From: Bidens hawaiensis
Lineage: Eukaryota > Streptophyta > Magnoliopsida > Asterales > Asteraceae
Length of the DNA stretch: 64,000 nt
Direction: 5' to 3'
NCBI GenBank assembly: GCA_021521415.1
Contig: JAIQDT010014332.1
Span: 62,001 to 126,000, forward strand
Shown: piece after piece, positions 47,882 to 59,708 of the stretch
Numbering within the stretch: the first letter of the stretch is position 1
How the letters are laid out: each line of letters starts with the position of its first letter
Translations under genes and position numbers: made by a program
Notes under the pieces: model-generated
Databases searched by the model: none
The model's input: only the letters and a program-made list of their open reading frames with translations
Told to the model about the DNA's origin: nothing

Positions 47882-49432
47882 GGATAGTCTTCATCGTCAT
47901 CTCCTTCTTCGACTGCTCGTACGTTTTGATTGTTGAACTTGGTGTACGGCTTCGAATTATTGTTCCTGTATGAGGAACCTTTATTCTTATAGGGGGATTC
48001 TTGTTTCGTTTGCCCCCCAAGACGATCCTGGATCCTTTTATCATCTTCTAATCGGATGAATCTTAACGCCTTGTTCCTTACTTCATCTAGGAACCTGCAA
48101 GGAGTCATCACAAGATCATCATAAAAGGGGCAGCCCCTCTGAAGTCCCATCTTGAAGGCTTCAACAGCCGTAGCCGTATCAAGATTAGGGATTTCCAAGG
48201 CTTACCTTCCAAACTTCGTAACATAATCCCTAAGGGATTCATCACTTGGTTGGATAACTCGGTATAATTCACTGGTTAACTTTTCAAATTTCCTACTACA
48301 GGAAAATTGGCTGTTGAACAAGTTAACTAAGTGAGAAAAAGAAGTAATTGAAAAGGGAGGAAGACTTAGCAGCCATTTAAATGTTGATCCTGTCAGTGTG
48401 GATCCAAAACCTTTGCATAGGCAAGCTTCTTTGAGTCTCTCCGGAATATGATTGATCTCCATCCGTTCTCTATATTCTGCCACGTGTTCTTCAGGATCAG
48501 TGGTCCCATCGTAAGTCTTCATATTCGGAGTCTGGAACCGCTTCGGGATTTCAACATCACAGATAGGTGGAGCAAATCTGGATAACTTGTGGCTCCCTTC
48601 TGGTATTTCAGGAATTGGACGGACCACTCCTGGCACGCTGGATATCATATCCTTAAGCTTCTCTTGGTTGGTTGAACGTTGGCATCCCAGAAGTGTAGTT
48701 AAGATAAGAGGCATCTGCTATAGTAGCAGGTCCATTAGAGGCAATGGTCTGCATGGGGATTATATCTCCTTCATGGACCTCAGAGGATCGTTGATGTTGA
48801 ATTCCTGAGGATCCTTGATTCTGCCAGAAGGATCCTTGAGGTTGGGAGCCGAAGGATCCTTGAGGATACAACCCAGAGGATCCTGGTTGAAGGATGGATG
48901 ATCCTTGTTGAAGGAACGAGGATCCTTGAGTTTGCTGACCCATGGACCCTTGTTGAAGGATAAATGATCCTGGCTGAACGAACGAGGATCCTTGAGTTTG
49001 TTGACCCATGGACCCCTGTTGAAGGATAGATGATCCTTGCTGAAGGATCGAGGATCCTTGAGTATGTTGAGCCACGGATCCTGGAGTAGTGAAATCCAGC
49101 ACCCTAGGCGTCAAGGGAGTCTGATCCTCCGCTAGCCTCTTTCTTTTCTTGAGATCTTCAATTTCATGTAGGATTCTCTGGTTAGTTTTATTCTGCTGCT
49201 TCATGTATGCCTTGACCTGTGAAAACATTGCAGAAACATCATTGTTAGATTTGACCGCCGAAGTGGCAGCAGTGGCTTTTGAGCTCTGGAAGACTGGAAT
49301 TTGTGTCTTGTTTCCAACCGCAGTGGTCCTTGGTGCACCCGTAATTGAATGAGGCATCGGCGGCAAAGTTCTTGATAAGAGAGAAACCGAGGATGGCATG
49401 GTTGATGAAGCAGAGGTTGATTGAGAGGCCAT
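47839..49432 (-). pseudogene. gag: gag of element F
   Basis: A start at 49432 (MASQSTSASSTMPSSVSLLS) gives 259 codons with a coiled-coil-like KQQNKTNQRILHEIEDLKK and then a Gln/Ser/Gly repeat (QGSSILQQGSMGQQTQ-like, 48800-49080 on DNA, where ggatccttg recurs). A frameshift at about 48660-48710 leads to the capsid part: IPKRFQTPNMKTYDGTTDPE, EHVAEYRERME, FKWLLSLPPFSI and LRDYVTKFGR. A TAA at 48199-48201 follows, then IPNLDTATAVEAFKMGLQRG. The order is that of Tat-group Gag. The repeat-rich N-terminus may vary in length among copies. Confidence 0.87.
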
Positions 49433-49498
49433 TGATGATGATATGGGTATGAAAAGTTGAAAATTGATAGGAAATAATCTGGATTATAGCACCAATTT

Positions 49499-49515
49499 CC
49501 CCACGGTGGGCGCCA
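49499..49515 (-). other. primer-binding site of element F
   Basis: TGGCGCCCACCGTGGGG on the minus strand, three bases after the 5' LTR. This is a typical plant gypsy primer site and is not the initiator-Met site of the copia elements. Which tRNA it pairs with was not determined. Confidence 0.85.
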
Positions 49516-49518
49516 AAT

Positions 49519-50897
49519 TTTTTTGGATAAAAATCACTCAAGGATAATGTATCCAAATTCGTAAATGTGAGGTAAGGTGCTAACTCGATAATATCGAATG
49601 AGTAATCGTAATCAGGGTGAACATAGTGATTTGATCACGAGGGAAAAAGCCCTTAACCAAGATAGTCTTACTTCGGTCAAAACTTATCAAGGTAATCTCT
49701 TGGTCGAATCTCCTCGATCAAGGATTAACTAAGTAATCGTTGGTCGAATCTTTTCGGTCAAGGATCAACAAGGTAACCTTTGTTCGATAAGTATGTGATT
49801 ATCGTGATCTCCGGCACAAAAAACCCTCGGACGGTGAAAACTATCACCGTCGATTATATTGATAATAAAAGGTGGTTACAAGTGTTTGGAGATTGTGATC
49901 GATATTACAACGAAATGCTAGTGTGTAGAGAGAATTATCACTCAAGGATAATGTATCCAAATTCGTAAATGTGAGGTAAGGTGCTAACTCGATAATATCG
50001 AATGAGTAATCGTAATCAGGGTGAACATAGTGATTTGATCACGAGGGAAAAAGCCCTTAACCAAGATAGTCTTACTTCGGTCAAAACTTATCAAGGTAAT
50101 CTCTTGGTCGAATCTCCTCGATCAAGGATTAACTAAGTAATCGTTGGTCGAATCTTTTCGGTCAAGGATCAACAAGGTAACCTTTGTTCGATAAGTATGT
50201 GATTATCGTGATCTCCGGCACAAAAAACCCTCGGACGGTGAAAACTATCACCGTCGATTATATTGATAATAAAAGGTGGTTACAAGTGTTTGGAGATTGT
50301 GATCGATATTACAACGAAATGCTAGTGTGTAGAGAGAATTATAAGTTCTGCTCTAGTGTGTGTCTACCATGTGTCCTATAACTGATCATAATCTCAATTA
50401 TATATAATAGATAATAACTCAATGGAGTTATTAATAACAAATGCTATTAACTAATTTTCCTAAAAATCCGCCTTTATCTTCAATGTAAACGTAACAGCCA
50501 CTTTGACCGCGTGCTCCATCACTCAGGCTGCGAAATAGGGGGTAGACCAGGTCTTGGAGCTGTTACACTTGATAAATATCAGCCTTCATATAAGAAATAA
50601 CCGTTAATAGCACCAAATACCGAGGATCCATGATCCTGACATAGCTCTGGAACTCTTCAGAAGGATAATTGATCCAGATACGTAAATATCTTCTTGACTA
50701 CAAGTTAGTAGATAGACTGAGTCTTCTAATCGTTATACATGCTAAATATTAGATTACACATGAGAACAATCGTTAGTAAATAATAAGTACTGTGGATCCT
50801 TGACCCTGACTGGATCTGGAACACACGCTAAAGATAACTGATCCAAAACATATGCCAGGATAACATATCCACAGTGTCAAATTTCTGTGCACTAACA
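49519..50897 (-). repeat. 5' LTR of element F with a 404-bp internal tandem duplication
   Basis: It matches the 3' LTR but is 1379 bp because 49535-49938 is repeated at 49939-50342. Both copies carry this LTR's private base changes (aactcgataat, gatttgatcacgag) and look identical to each other by eye. The junction shows only a two-base overlap. Confidence 0.92.
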
Positions 50898-50902
50898 TGA
50901 CC

Positions 50903-51094
50903 CATGGATAACTAGAATGAATAAGATGAGAAATTAGAAATTAGAAGTAACATATGCTTAACACCTAAGATTCAACATTTTCTTTTAATATTATAGTAGA
51001 ATATAATTTGACTTTCATTTAGTATTTAATTGGAAACAACAGTTATATATGTGATGTGGTGAAAACAGTCAATTAAATATTAACTAAATTAAAC
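50903..51094. other. short interval between F and K
   Basis: AT-rich DNA with no recognised feature. It continues the sequence that lies left of F (gacccatg is present on both sides), so it is the target of F's insertion. Confidence 0.5.
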
Positions 51095-54047
51095 AAGTAA
51101 TAAAAACTAGACCTAAGACTCAACTAAACAAAACACCGGCAAGTGAACCGGTCAATTGTACTAAATCTAAGTAAGTCCGGAATATCGAACCCACAGGACT
51201 CTATATATTACGTAAATTAACTAATTAGACTCGACTTACGACACGACTATTTATTATTAATGTTTTAAGGGGGTTTTTAAACTAAAATTAAACTAATAAA
51301 GTAAATAAACAAGTAAACGATAAACAAGCAACCAAACACAAGATCGAAACCGATAAGAGAAGGAATCTACCTAGGTAAGAATCCCATGTATAAACAATCA
51401 TCAAGCAATGGACAAATAACATGATTATGGAAACTGATTTCTAAACGTATTCATCTAACAAACCCTAAGGACCATTGACTGAATCAAACGACATCCCAAA
51501 GATAATTATTAGATTATTAAGCAATCAGTTATATTGATTTCCGCAAAGTCATCAATTAAAGTTAATTAATAGTATCATAGGCAAGCAATCTCACAAAACA
51601 CTAAACCCTAGATAACTTGATAAATTAAACATGACATCATGCGCATGGATCAACACAATAAGCAAGAATATTGTCACTAATCTATCCTAGCATGCAATTG
51701 ACCAAGATACATAAACAACTCCTCACCTTACAGCTATTTATTTTAGCAAAACATTCAAAATCTTAATCAACGATCAACAAGCTTCTATGATCTAATGGGC
51801 CCATTTAATCACAATAATCAAAACACCAAGTAATGATTAAACATAGACCCTAAATCTAAAGAACACAATCAAGAGATAAAAGATCTATGTGAAACAATAA
51901 TTAATAATCAATCAAGATAATAAATACTTATACGCATCATGAAAACAAAATCCAGTCTTTTACTATTAATAAAACGAAACCATAATAAAATCATTAGCCC
52001 AAAGAAAGAATCAAGTCAAAACATGTTCATCAAACCTAGGTAGACATGAAGTCTAGCCTAGAATCATTATTAAAAACAATCCTAAACAAGTATTAAAAAC
52101 TAAGAGGAAAGACATGACAAATAATGAACAAGGAATGAAAGTTAGAGCAATAAAACCCTTAGCAATTAATCCTTGAACACCCGTATGAAAGAACTCTCGA
52201 TCCCCCTTGGTTCCTAGCTTCAAATCACCTTCAAAACCTTAGTTCTCCTCTTGAAATCGGTTGCCCTATTTTTTTTTCGTTTAGGTTTATAACCCTTTAT
52301 ATATTAAACGAGTTGGGCCTTAAATTGCAAAATATGGCTGACCAGGATGCCTAGGCGCCCTGCGACCGGCCTAGCCTTTCCCGTCGCGCGGCGCGGCGCC
52401 CTCCAGGAGGAGATTTTTCTTATTTTTTATTTTATTAAATATCTTGTAAAATCTTGATAAATCTTCTTCCTTGAACTCCAAGTAACGCTTAGAACCTTCT
52501 AGACCTTCTTTTCCTTGACTTTCAAACCACCATCTACATGCAACCAAATCAAAACACTAAGTGGAATAATCATGTAAGCATTAACGAGCAAAAAAAACTT
52601 AAACTTCTTATGAGATGATAGAAAGAATTAGATTTAACGTTCAAGATACCAAACGATATAAAACATGCTAACTATAATACTTGACTCAAAAACCTTAATT
52701 AATAAAAGATTAACAAAACACGAACTAAAACCAAACTCAAAACATTAAATAAACATAACTTTACATGGGATTCGAGATGTATAAATAGATGTATATCAAA
52801 TATCCCCACACTTAGTCTTTTTTCGTCGCTGAAAAAGTCTAATGCAGTTAGATCAGAATCGGAAAACACAGTCTTATAAACATATAGGTTAATTTTTAAA
52901 GCTTAGAAAAACGCAAAAACCGCGATCACCGATATTGTTGTCCACTTAAACCCATGCCTTAATCTTTACCGGGACAATTAAGATCCGACAATAATAGTAC
53001 TCAGTGGTTTACACAATTAAGACCCGCTTATTTTCAGCTTTTACCGGACCGGACCAGACCACCCCAACACAATGAACATGGATCAACACAATAAGCAAGA
53101 ATATTGTCACTACTATCCTAGCATGCAATTGACCAAGACACATGAACAACTCCACACCTTACAGCTTTTGGAATTTAGCAAAACATTTAAAACCCTAACT
53201 AACTATCAACAAGCTTCTATGATCTAATGGGCCCATTTAATCACAATAATCAAAACACCAAGTAATGATTTAAACATAAACCCTAAATCTAAAGAACACA
53301 ATCAAAAGATAAAAGATCTATGTGAAGCAATAGTTAATAATCAATCAAGATAATAAATACTTATATGCATCATGAAAATAAAACCAAGTCTTTACTATTA
53401 AATAACGAAATCCATAATCAAACAACTATCCAAAGCAAGAATCAAGTCTCAAACATGTTCATCAAACCTAGGTAGACATGAAGTCTAGCCTAGCATCTTA
53501 AAGTCTAAATCAAACAAAACAAATAATAATGAAAACATGGTGAAATAATGAAGAAAGAAAGATTAAAGGCGATAAAACCCTTATTCTTCGATCTTAAACG
53601 TCTAGCTCTTCACCGGATGTTCTCTTGCCTTCAAAATCACCACAAGACTCATAAGATGGCTCCAAAAACTCTCTAATTCGGCTGGTGTCAGGTTCTCCTT
53701 AGGTTTTAAGTTAAAGATGTTTAAATAGTTATTAAGGCTTTAAAAACCCGTCCACACGTCAGAATCTTCCAGAAAAAAGGTGCTCGTCGCGCCACGCGAC
53801 GAGATAAAGGAGTTTGGCCGCGTTACGCGGCGACACAATATATCCCCGTCGCGTCACGCGACGAGGTTCCTTCTCCTGGTCGCGTAACGCGTTACGCGAC
53901 CAGGTCCCTCTAGTCCGGTTCTTCTACTGGTTCATTCCGGTTCAACGCTCATTTGTCCTGGTTCTTCGTTTCAACTCGTTTAAACTCCTTTTTGACTGTT
54001 TATCGCACCAGAGACCTACAAAACTTCATTTAGTTAGTGATATATCA
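51095..54047 (-). mobile_element. element K: gutted LTR element with diverged LTR copies
   Basis: Two diverged direct repeats (51644-52064 and 53077-53496, about 90% by eye, offset about 1.43 kb) continue in weaker form downstream. On the minus strand a polypurine stretch (AAGTGTGGGGATATT, about 52799-52814) precedes TGATATAC, so the left repeat up to 52798 is the 3' LTR. The right copy begins TGATATATCAC at 54047 and is cut at 53077. Only about 280 bp of internal DNA remain, with no gag or pol. The left part holds accggcaagtgaaccggtc and cgaacccacaggactc, words common in plant LTR elements. No target duplication was found; the left border is approximate. Confidence 0.55.
53783..53904. repeat. 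cluster of four GC-rich palindromes in LTR of K
   Basis: Within 122 bp there are four inverted repeats: ctcgtcgcg/cgcgacgag with a 3-base loop (53783-53803), gccgcg/cgcggc (53817-53831), cgtcgcg/cgcgacg (53847-53863) and a perfect 30-bp palindrome without loop (53875-53904, half site cctggtcgcgtaacg). All share the core cgcg(t)cacgcg or cgtaacg. The other LTR copy has a related GC patch near 52355-52400, with cgtcgcgcggcgcgg. Confidence 0.88.
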
Positions 54048-54356
54048 ATTCTAAGCGAAAATGAATCATAAATCATCGAATACGGTATAAAATTATCATG
54101 GGAAACATATATAAATAACTGTATATCACGTATAATCACACGTGTTTGTTTCACTGCCTTCGTGTTCTTTTTTGGCTTCACTTCGTGTTTCTCCACCGTT
54201 GCTGCTGCTTCAATTATGAAATTGTACTTGAAATTCTCCGCCGGTCGAGGGGCAATTGATGCGTCGGTTGATAGGAAAAAGTAATTCTCGAGAGCTTGAT
54301 GTAGACAAGCAAGCAATTGATTGTTGTGGTGGTGGATGTAAGCTGTTTATTTAGTT
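54048..54356 (-). other. possible coding fragment of unknown gene beside element G
   Basis: On the minus strand 54316-54130 reads LACLHQALENYFFLSTDASI, APRPAENFKYNFIIEAAATV and EKHEVKPKKNTKAV without stops. The composition looks protein-like. I recognise no family, and no continuation is seen across G. It may be chance or an exon remnant. Confidence 0.2.
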
Positions 54357-54361
54357 CCATA

Positions 54362-54559
54362 TATAAGGATAATGGAAAACATAAATTCTATTCAATAGAT
54401 ACATTGTGTACATATAGGAAGAGGTGCACAATTCCAGGAGCTAACAAAGAGATATACAAGAAAGTTACAACAACTTTGACTAAGCATTGATTCTAGAATA
54501 TTTCAATTATTTGAATAAATCAATTAGCGGGATTTGATGTTAATGCATTTGAGTTAATA
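54362..54559 (-). repeat. 3' LTR of element G
   Basis: On the minus strand starts TATTAACTCAAATGC and ends CATTATCCTTATA. Matches 58809-59006. Confidence 0.93.
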
Positions 54560-54579
54560 GGCCCTCGCAAGATGGAGGT

Positions 54580-56614
54580 TCCGTCAGAGACTCCAATCTT
54601 GGATCGTAATCTTAAAAATGGAGCTTGAGAGAGTGGTTTAGTAAGAGGATCCGCCAGTTGATCTGTTGAATTGATGTGATGAACTCATAAAGTACCCGTC
54701 GCGACCTTCTCACGAACAAAATGATAATCTAATGCAATATGTTTCATACGCGAGTGATAAACGGGATTGGCACACAAGTATGTTGCTCCGGTGTTGTCAC
54801 AATACAGTTTAGGTGACACGCGCACGGGGAGACCAAGTTCTTTCAGTAGATTTTCAATCCATGCAAGCTCAGCGGCGATATTTGCAAGTGCTTTATATTC
54901 GGCTTCAGTGGAAGACCGGGAGACCGACTTTTGGCATGCAGATTTCCAAGAGATGATATTGCTACCGAGATAGATGATGTAGGCCGTGGTGGAGCGACCG
55001 GCTGTGGAGACGCCTCCCCAATCAGATTCGAAAAAAGGCAGTGAGCTCCAAGGGAGACTTTTTATTCAAAAACAAGCCATGATAAACGGTTCGCTTGAGA
55101 TAACGAAGCAAGCGTTTGAGAGTTTGAGTTGGTTGATGCATAAACTGTGAGAGCTTGTTGATAGCAAAAGAAATATCCGGGCGTGTGAAAGCAAGATACT
55201 GAAGAGAACCTACAAGCTTACGATACGGTGTTGGGTCCACTTTCGTAGCACCATCTTCAAGTGTTAGAACTTGAGAAGAACAGAGGGGTGTGTTGACTGA
55301 TTTGGCCCCATCCATGTGATGCATGGTTAATAAATCATGGATATGTCTATGTTGAGACAAAAACAAACCATGTGTAGTAGGTATGAGTTCCACTCCCAGA
55401 AATTTACTTGGATACCCTAAGTCTTTCACCGAGAACTTAGATGCAAGGCTCTTAACAAAGTCATTCATAAACCCATTGTTGTTGCTTGTTAAGATAATAT
55501 CGTCAACATAAACCAAAAAATAACACATGGTACCGTTTTGATTGTAGACAAAGAGTGAGGCATCCGCATGGGATTTGGTGAACCCGGAATCAATCAAAAA
55601 GGAAGCGAGAGCCGTATACCATGCACGCGGTGCTTGCTTTAAACCGTATAAAGACCGCTGTAGTTTGCAAACATGGTTTGGAAGCTGTGGATGAGTGTAA
55701 CCGGGAGGCTGAACCATGTATACCTCCTCTTGCAAGTACCCATGCAAAAACGCATTGTTTACATCTAGTTGACGTAAGGACCATCCCCGAGATAAGGCGA
55801 TAGCAAGTACCGTTCGAACGGTAACGGGTTTAGTAACCGGACTAAAAGTATCGAAATAGTCCTTACCTTATTCTTGTAAGAAGCCTTTGGCAACAAGGCG
55901 TGCCTTATATTTGTCAACGCTACCATCGGGTCGGCGTTTAATTCGGAAAACCCACTTACATCCAATCGGTTTTCTAGAAGAGGGGCAACGAGTTCCCACG
56001 TTTGATTTTGGAGTAAGGCGTTATATTCATCATCCATAGCCTTACGCCATAATGGGTCTTTAGATGCTTGAAGGTAGGTATTTGGTTCGAGAGATGGAGG
56101 AATAGGATGGACAGTAGTGGTGTAGACAAAGTGAGAATTGTAATATTTGGGGTTGGGTTTCCTAGTTCTAGGAGGTAAAGTGGAGGGTGCGGATGGTGAC
56201 TGTGTGGATGAAGGGGAAGAAGTCGTGTGTGAGGTGGGTGGGTTGGAGTTGGTATCCGGAGCTGATGAGGAGGTGGCAGAATTGGAGTTAGGCGAGTTAT
56301 CACACGAGGTAGAGGCGGAACAAGCAGAGGTAGGAGACGATGGGGTTGAAGAGAAATTTGTAGTGATTGGGTCATTAGAGGAGGAGGTGATGGATGAAGT
56401 AGAGTTGATAGGGATTTGAGGTGACACATGCAAAGGTGGTGCATGCATGTGAGTTGGGTGGATTTGGAGTTGAGACAAGCAAAGGTGGTGGAGCATGAGA
56501 ATTAGAAAAAAATTCATCAGTGGTTGGTAGAGAATATGTTTTGGAGGAATTCCCTTTGGATGGGAAGATATCCTCAACAAATACTACGTGTCTGGAATGA
56601 TAAAGGCGGTTGGT
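54580..56614 (-). pseudogene. reverse transcriptase and RNase H of element G
   Basis: After a TGA at 56615 (CGA expected) the frame reads the end of the integrase region and a Ser/Thr/Pro-rich linker. Reverse transcriptase starts near 56050 (WRKAMDDEYNALLQNQTWEL). A frameshift at about 55985 and a TAA at about 55867 follow. From 55747 a long open part reads [38 protein letters not shown], the catalytic [10 protein letters not shown], and [11 protein letters not shown] further shift near 55020 leads to RNase H ([35 protein letters not shown]) down to about 54590. All domains are present; three or more lesions block translation. Confidence 0.88.
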
Positions 56615-58732
56615 TCACGAATCGAGACATTTATAAGCCGACTTAGACGTAGAGTAGCCTAAGAAAATGCATGGTTGGGAATGAGGTTGCAGCTTGGATG
56701 TAGCATTAGGTTTGAGCCACGGGTAGCATAAGCATCCAAAGGTTTTTAGTTTTGTGTAATTTGGTGACGCATTATAAAGCATTTGATATGGCGATTTGGA
56801 TTGAAGGATTGGTGTAGGAAGGCGGTTAATGAGATAGACTGCCGTTTGAAACGCATGAGACCAAAAAGAAAGTGGTAAACCGGCATAGTGTAACAAGGAA
56901 AGACCGGTTTCCACGATGTGGCGATGACGTCGCTCAGCGATTCCGTTCTGTTTGGGGGTATGCGGAGGAGTGGTGTAATGTGAGATCCCCATGGATTGGA
57001 GAAACGGTAAAAGACCGACATATTCACCACCATTGTCGGTGAAGATGGATATAATATGTGTTTGAAAAACTTTTCCACTAGTAGTTTTGAACTGTGGAAA
57101 GATAACGGACACATCGGATTTGCGTTTGATAGGGTAAAGCCACACATATTTAGAGTAATAATCCACAAACACAACATAATATTTGAACCCATCAATAGAT
57201 TTTTGAACGGGTCCCCAAACATCCGAATAGAGAGGTTGTAATGGTTTTGTAGCAACAAAGGAGTATGGTCCAAATGGCAACTTGTGACATTTATTAATAG
57301 CACACGATTGATAATGCAAAGTAGAACATGACAAAGACTTAAAACTAAGACCAAGGTCTTTACAAAGAAGTTTAAAAATACGAAAACACGGATGTCCAAG
57401 CCGATGATGCCATTGGAGTGGTGATGCGGATGTAGTTGCATTAACCTGTGGAAGCGAGGTTAAATGATTGAGATAGTAAACATCATGGATGTTCTCCCCC
57501 CGCATGAGAGGCGCCCCCGTTTTGAGATCCTTCACAAAAAAATGAAAAGGAAAAAATTCAACAGAAACTTGATTAGTACGACAAAGTTTAGCAACCGATA
57601 TTAAATTGGTGCGTATGTTAGGGACACATAAAATATTAGGTAAGGATAATGGTTTGGTTTTAGTAGAAAAATGAGTTGAACCAGTATGAGATATAGGGAG
57701 ACCCGTACCATCACCTAGAACGATTTCATCGGGACCGCCATATTCCGAAACAGAGGAGAGTGTGGCTGGACAAGAAGTGAGATAATGCGAGGCACCACTT
57801 TCCATCATCCACATTTGAGATCCCGGAGTAGAGGTGACGGCATTAGCAACAGGGTTGGACGAGTGATTGTTGAAGGTGATCTGATTATTTTTTAGAAACC
57901 TGGCGAGCTTCCGGTAGTCACGAGTGTCGTGACCCGGGATGTTACAAAAGTTGCAAAACTGATTTGTACGATTACTAGATGGACCCGGTTGAAACCTGTT
58001 AGACCGAGATGGTCGCTGGGATGAGGCGGGTAACGGCGTTTGGGCATTCCGGTTTTGAAGATCGGAATGGCGGAAATGGTGCCGAACTTGTTGTCTTTGG
58101 GTTGCATTCGCCGTAGCAATGATGGGGTTAACGGGGTCGGTCGGTTTCAACGATCGTTCAAAGTCCACAAGTTTGTCAAAAAGTTCCGGATAGGAGACCG
58201 GGGTTTCCCGTACTTTAAGCGCAGCAGTTATGGAGGTGTATTCGTCACCAAGTTGGGTGATAACATGAACCATAAGGTCCTCCTCGTTGACGGGACTTTG
58301 AACAAGAGCCAATTCGTCAGCAATGGCGCGCATCTCATTGAGAAACTCAGCAACAGATCTAGCGCCCTTAGGGTTCGTTGCAAGTTTAGATTTTAGGGAG
58401 ATTATTCGGGAGTGTGATTTGCTTGCAAAGGAGGACGTTAACCGGTCCCACGCATCTTTGGCAGTGGAGGCCGATGCAATTAGGGGTTGGATATCATTGG
58501 AGCAAGATCCAAGAAGGGCACTAAAGATGACCTGGTCTTGACGAAACCAGGTTGTATAAGCCGGGTCGGTTTGTGGCGGAGCAGGAGTAGCGCCGGTGAT
58601 GAAGTTGTCGAGGTCAAGGCCGATAAGGGTTGATTGCACATGGCGTCTCCAAACAGAAAAGTTTTGAGAGGTGAGGGTGATGTTAAAGTGAGTAGAGGCA
58701 GTAATGGTGGTAATGGTGTTTGAGGAAGCCAT
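56615..58732 (-). pseudogene. gag, protease and integrase of element G
   Basis: A single open frame of 705 codons starts at 58732 with MASSNTITTITASTHFNITL. Gag shows FSVWRRHVQSTLIGLDLDNF, the UBN2-like capsid pattern of copia Gag, and a zinc knuckle CNFCNIPGHDTRDY whose last Cys is Tyr. The protease motif is WMMESGASHYLT, with Glu where the catalytic Asp belongs. The integrase has WHHRLGHP, YSDVWGP, FTDNGGEY and IAERRHRH, so all three catalytic acids remain; its zinc region reads HYQSCAINKC and has probably lost one Cys. Despite its length it is defective at the protease, hence called a pseudogene. Confidence 0.88.
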
Positions 58733-58808
58733 TGATGAATGATGGAAGAAAGAAAAAAAATTGGATCGGCTAGGGTACTCGTGAGAGTGTTTCAGGCTCT
58801 GATTACCA
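58733..58808 (-). other. primer-binding site and leader of element G
   Basis: Minus strand TGGTAATCAGAGCC follows the LTR directly (58808-58795). It is the initiator-Met site TGGTATCAGAGC with one extra A. Only about 60 bp separate it from the gag start. Confidence 0.85.
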
Positions 58809-59006
58809 TATAAGGATAATGGAAAACATAAATTCTATTCAATAGATACATTGTGTACATATAGGAAGAGGTGCACAATTCGAGGAGCTAACAAAGAGAT
58901 ATACATGGAAGTTACAACAACTTTGACTAAGCATTGATTCTAGAATATTTCAATTATTTGAATAAATCAATTAGCGGGATTTGATGTTAATGCATTTGTG
59001 TTAATA
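58809..59006 (-). repeat. 5' LTR of element G
   Basis: Same ends as the 3' copy (TATTAAC ... CTTATA on the minus strand), followed on the right by the target copy ccata. Confidence 0.93.
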
Positions 59007-59011
59007 CCATA

Positions 59012-59479
59012 TCCCTTTAATTTTGTGTTTAATTAGGCCCCTCTGTAGTTAGTCCTATTGATAATAGTTCAAGTTACCAAAATATGAATTTTCATTGTGT
59101 ATTCATATCGACCAACTTTAGATCGTCAGTACACTTTTAGTGAGATAAAATAATAAATTTTGTTTCAATCGAAATTGAATTCTTACCTAACCTATATTGA
59201 TCAGGTTAGATAACTATGTTAGCATTGTTGAATATAAGGATCTCTGTTAATTATTTACAAACTAATGATGCCATATCTTTTGCTACAGCTAATGGTATCA
59301 GGAACGGAATAAGATAAGCATGACAACGGAATATATCTCATTTCACTAATTTCAAAGGTACATATTAAGTTATGGGTTTAGCCAGAATATTACACACACA
59401 CACACAAAATTAAAATAATAAATAAATTTGTGTAGTTCATAGACTAAATCGTTTGGGTTAAATTGGGTCATTTAAAAAA
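59012..59479. other. gene-free interval right of G
   Basis: AT-rich DNA with a short CA run (59391-59406). No coding motif or repeat border is seen. Confidence 0.4.
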
Positions 59480-59690
59480 TCATCAACTGGTTAGTGTGAA
59501 ATCAGGTTCGGGTCACGTGTAAAAACGTGTCCAGGTTAATATGGGTTCCAAATAAAAAATGAGTTCATGTTATTTAATAAAAAACATCAAATTGGTTCGT
59601 GTGAAAACGGGTTCGGGTACATATAAAAACATGTTCATGTTGATATGGGTTCCGAGTAAAATGAGTTCAAGGCATACAAATCGTTTGAAA
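59480..59690. repeat. imperfect tandem duplication, about 103 bp unit
   Basis: Two units share gtgtgaaa, aggttcgggt or gggttcgggt, taaaaac and atatgggttcc in the same order. The words gggttcgggt and gggtca are typical of short hAT relatives in plants, but no TIR pair was found. Confidence 0.65.
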
Positions 59691-59708
59691 AACCACGTCA
59701 ATTTACAG

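Larger units (their letters stand above)
41499..50897 (-). mobile_element. retrotransposon F: Tat-lineage Ty3/gypsy element
   Basis: LTRs lie at 41499-42472 (3' LTR) and 49519-50897 (5' LTR). The 5-bp target duplication tgacc is at 41494-41498 and 50898-50902. Read on the minus strand the order is LTR, primer site, gag, protease, reverse transcriptase, RNase H, second RNase H, integrase, a long non-coding tail and a polypurine tract. A second, archaeal-type RNase H is the mark of the Tat group (Tat/Retand/Ogre). LTR divergence by eye is about 3%. RT has lost a large internal block, so the copy is not autonomous. Confidence 0.93.
54362..59006 (-). mobile_element. retrotransposon G: compact Ty1/copia element with non-canonical ends
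   Basis: The LTRs 54362-54559 and 58809-59006 (198 bp each) differ at about four positions by eye. The perfect target duplication ccata is at 54357-54361 and 59007-59011. On the minus strand the LTR starts TATTAAC and ends CCTTATA, so its ends are TA...TA and not TG...CA. The primer site and a G-rich polypurine tract (GCGAGGGCC) are present. At 4.65 kb with one Gag-Pol frame it resembles the Ale/Retrofit type; that placement is inference. Confidence 0.93.

Noticed and set aside
41760..50381. Three copies of a small protein (MVDKYVIIVISGTKN-type)
   Set aside because: Generated by the LTR of F and its tandem duplication, antisense to the element; no independent evidence of coding.
56147..56419. 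Acidic Val/Glu-rich plus-strand protein
   Set aside because: Antisense shadow of the Ser/Thr/Pro-rich linker in the Pol of element G.
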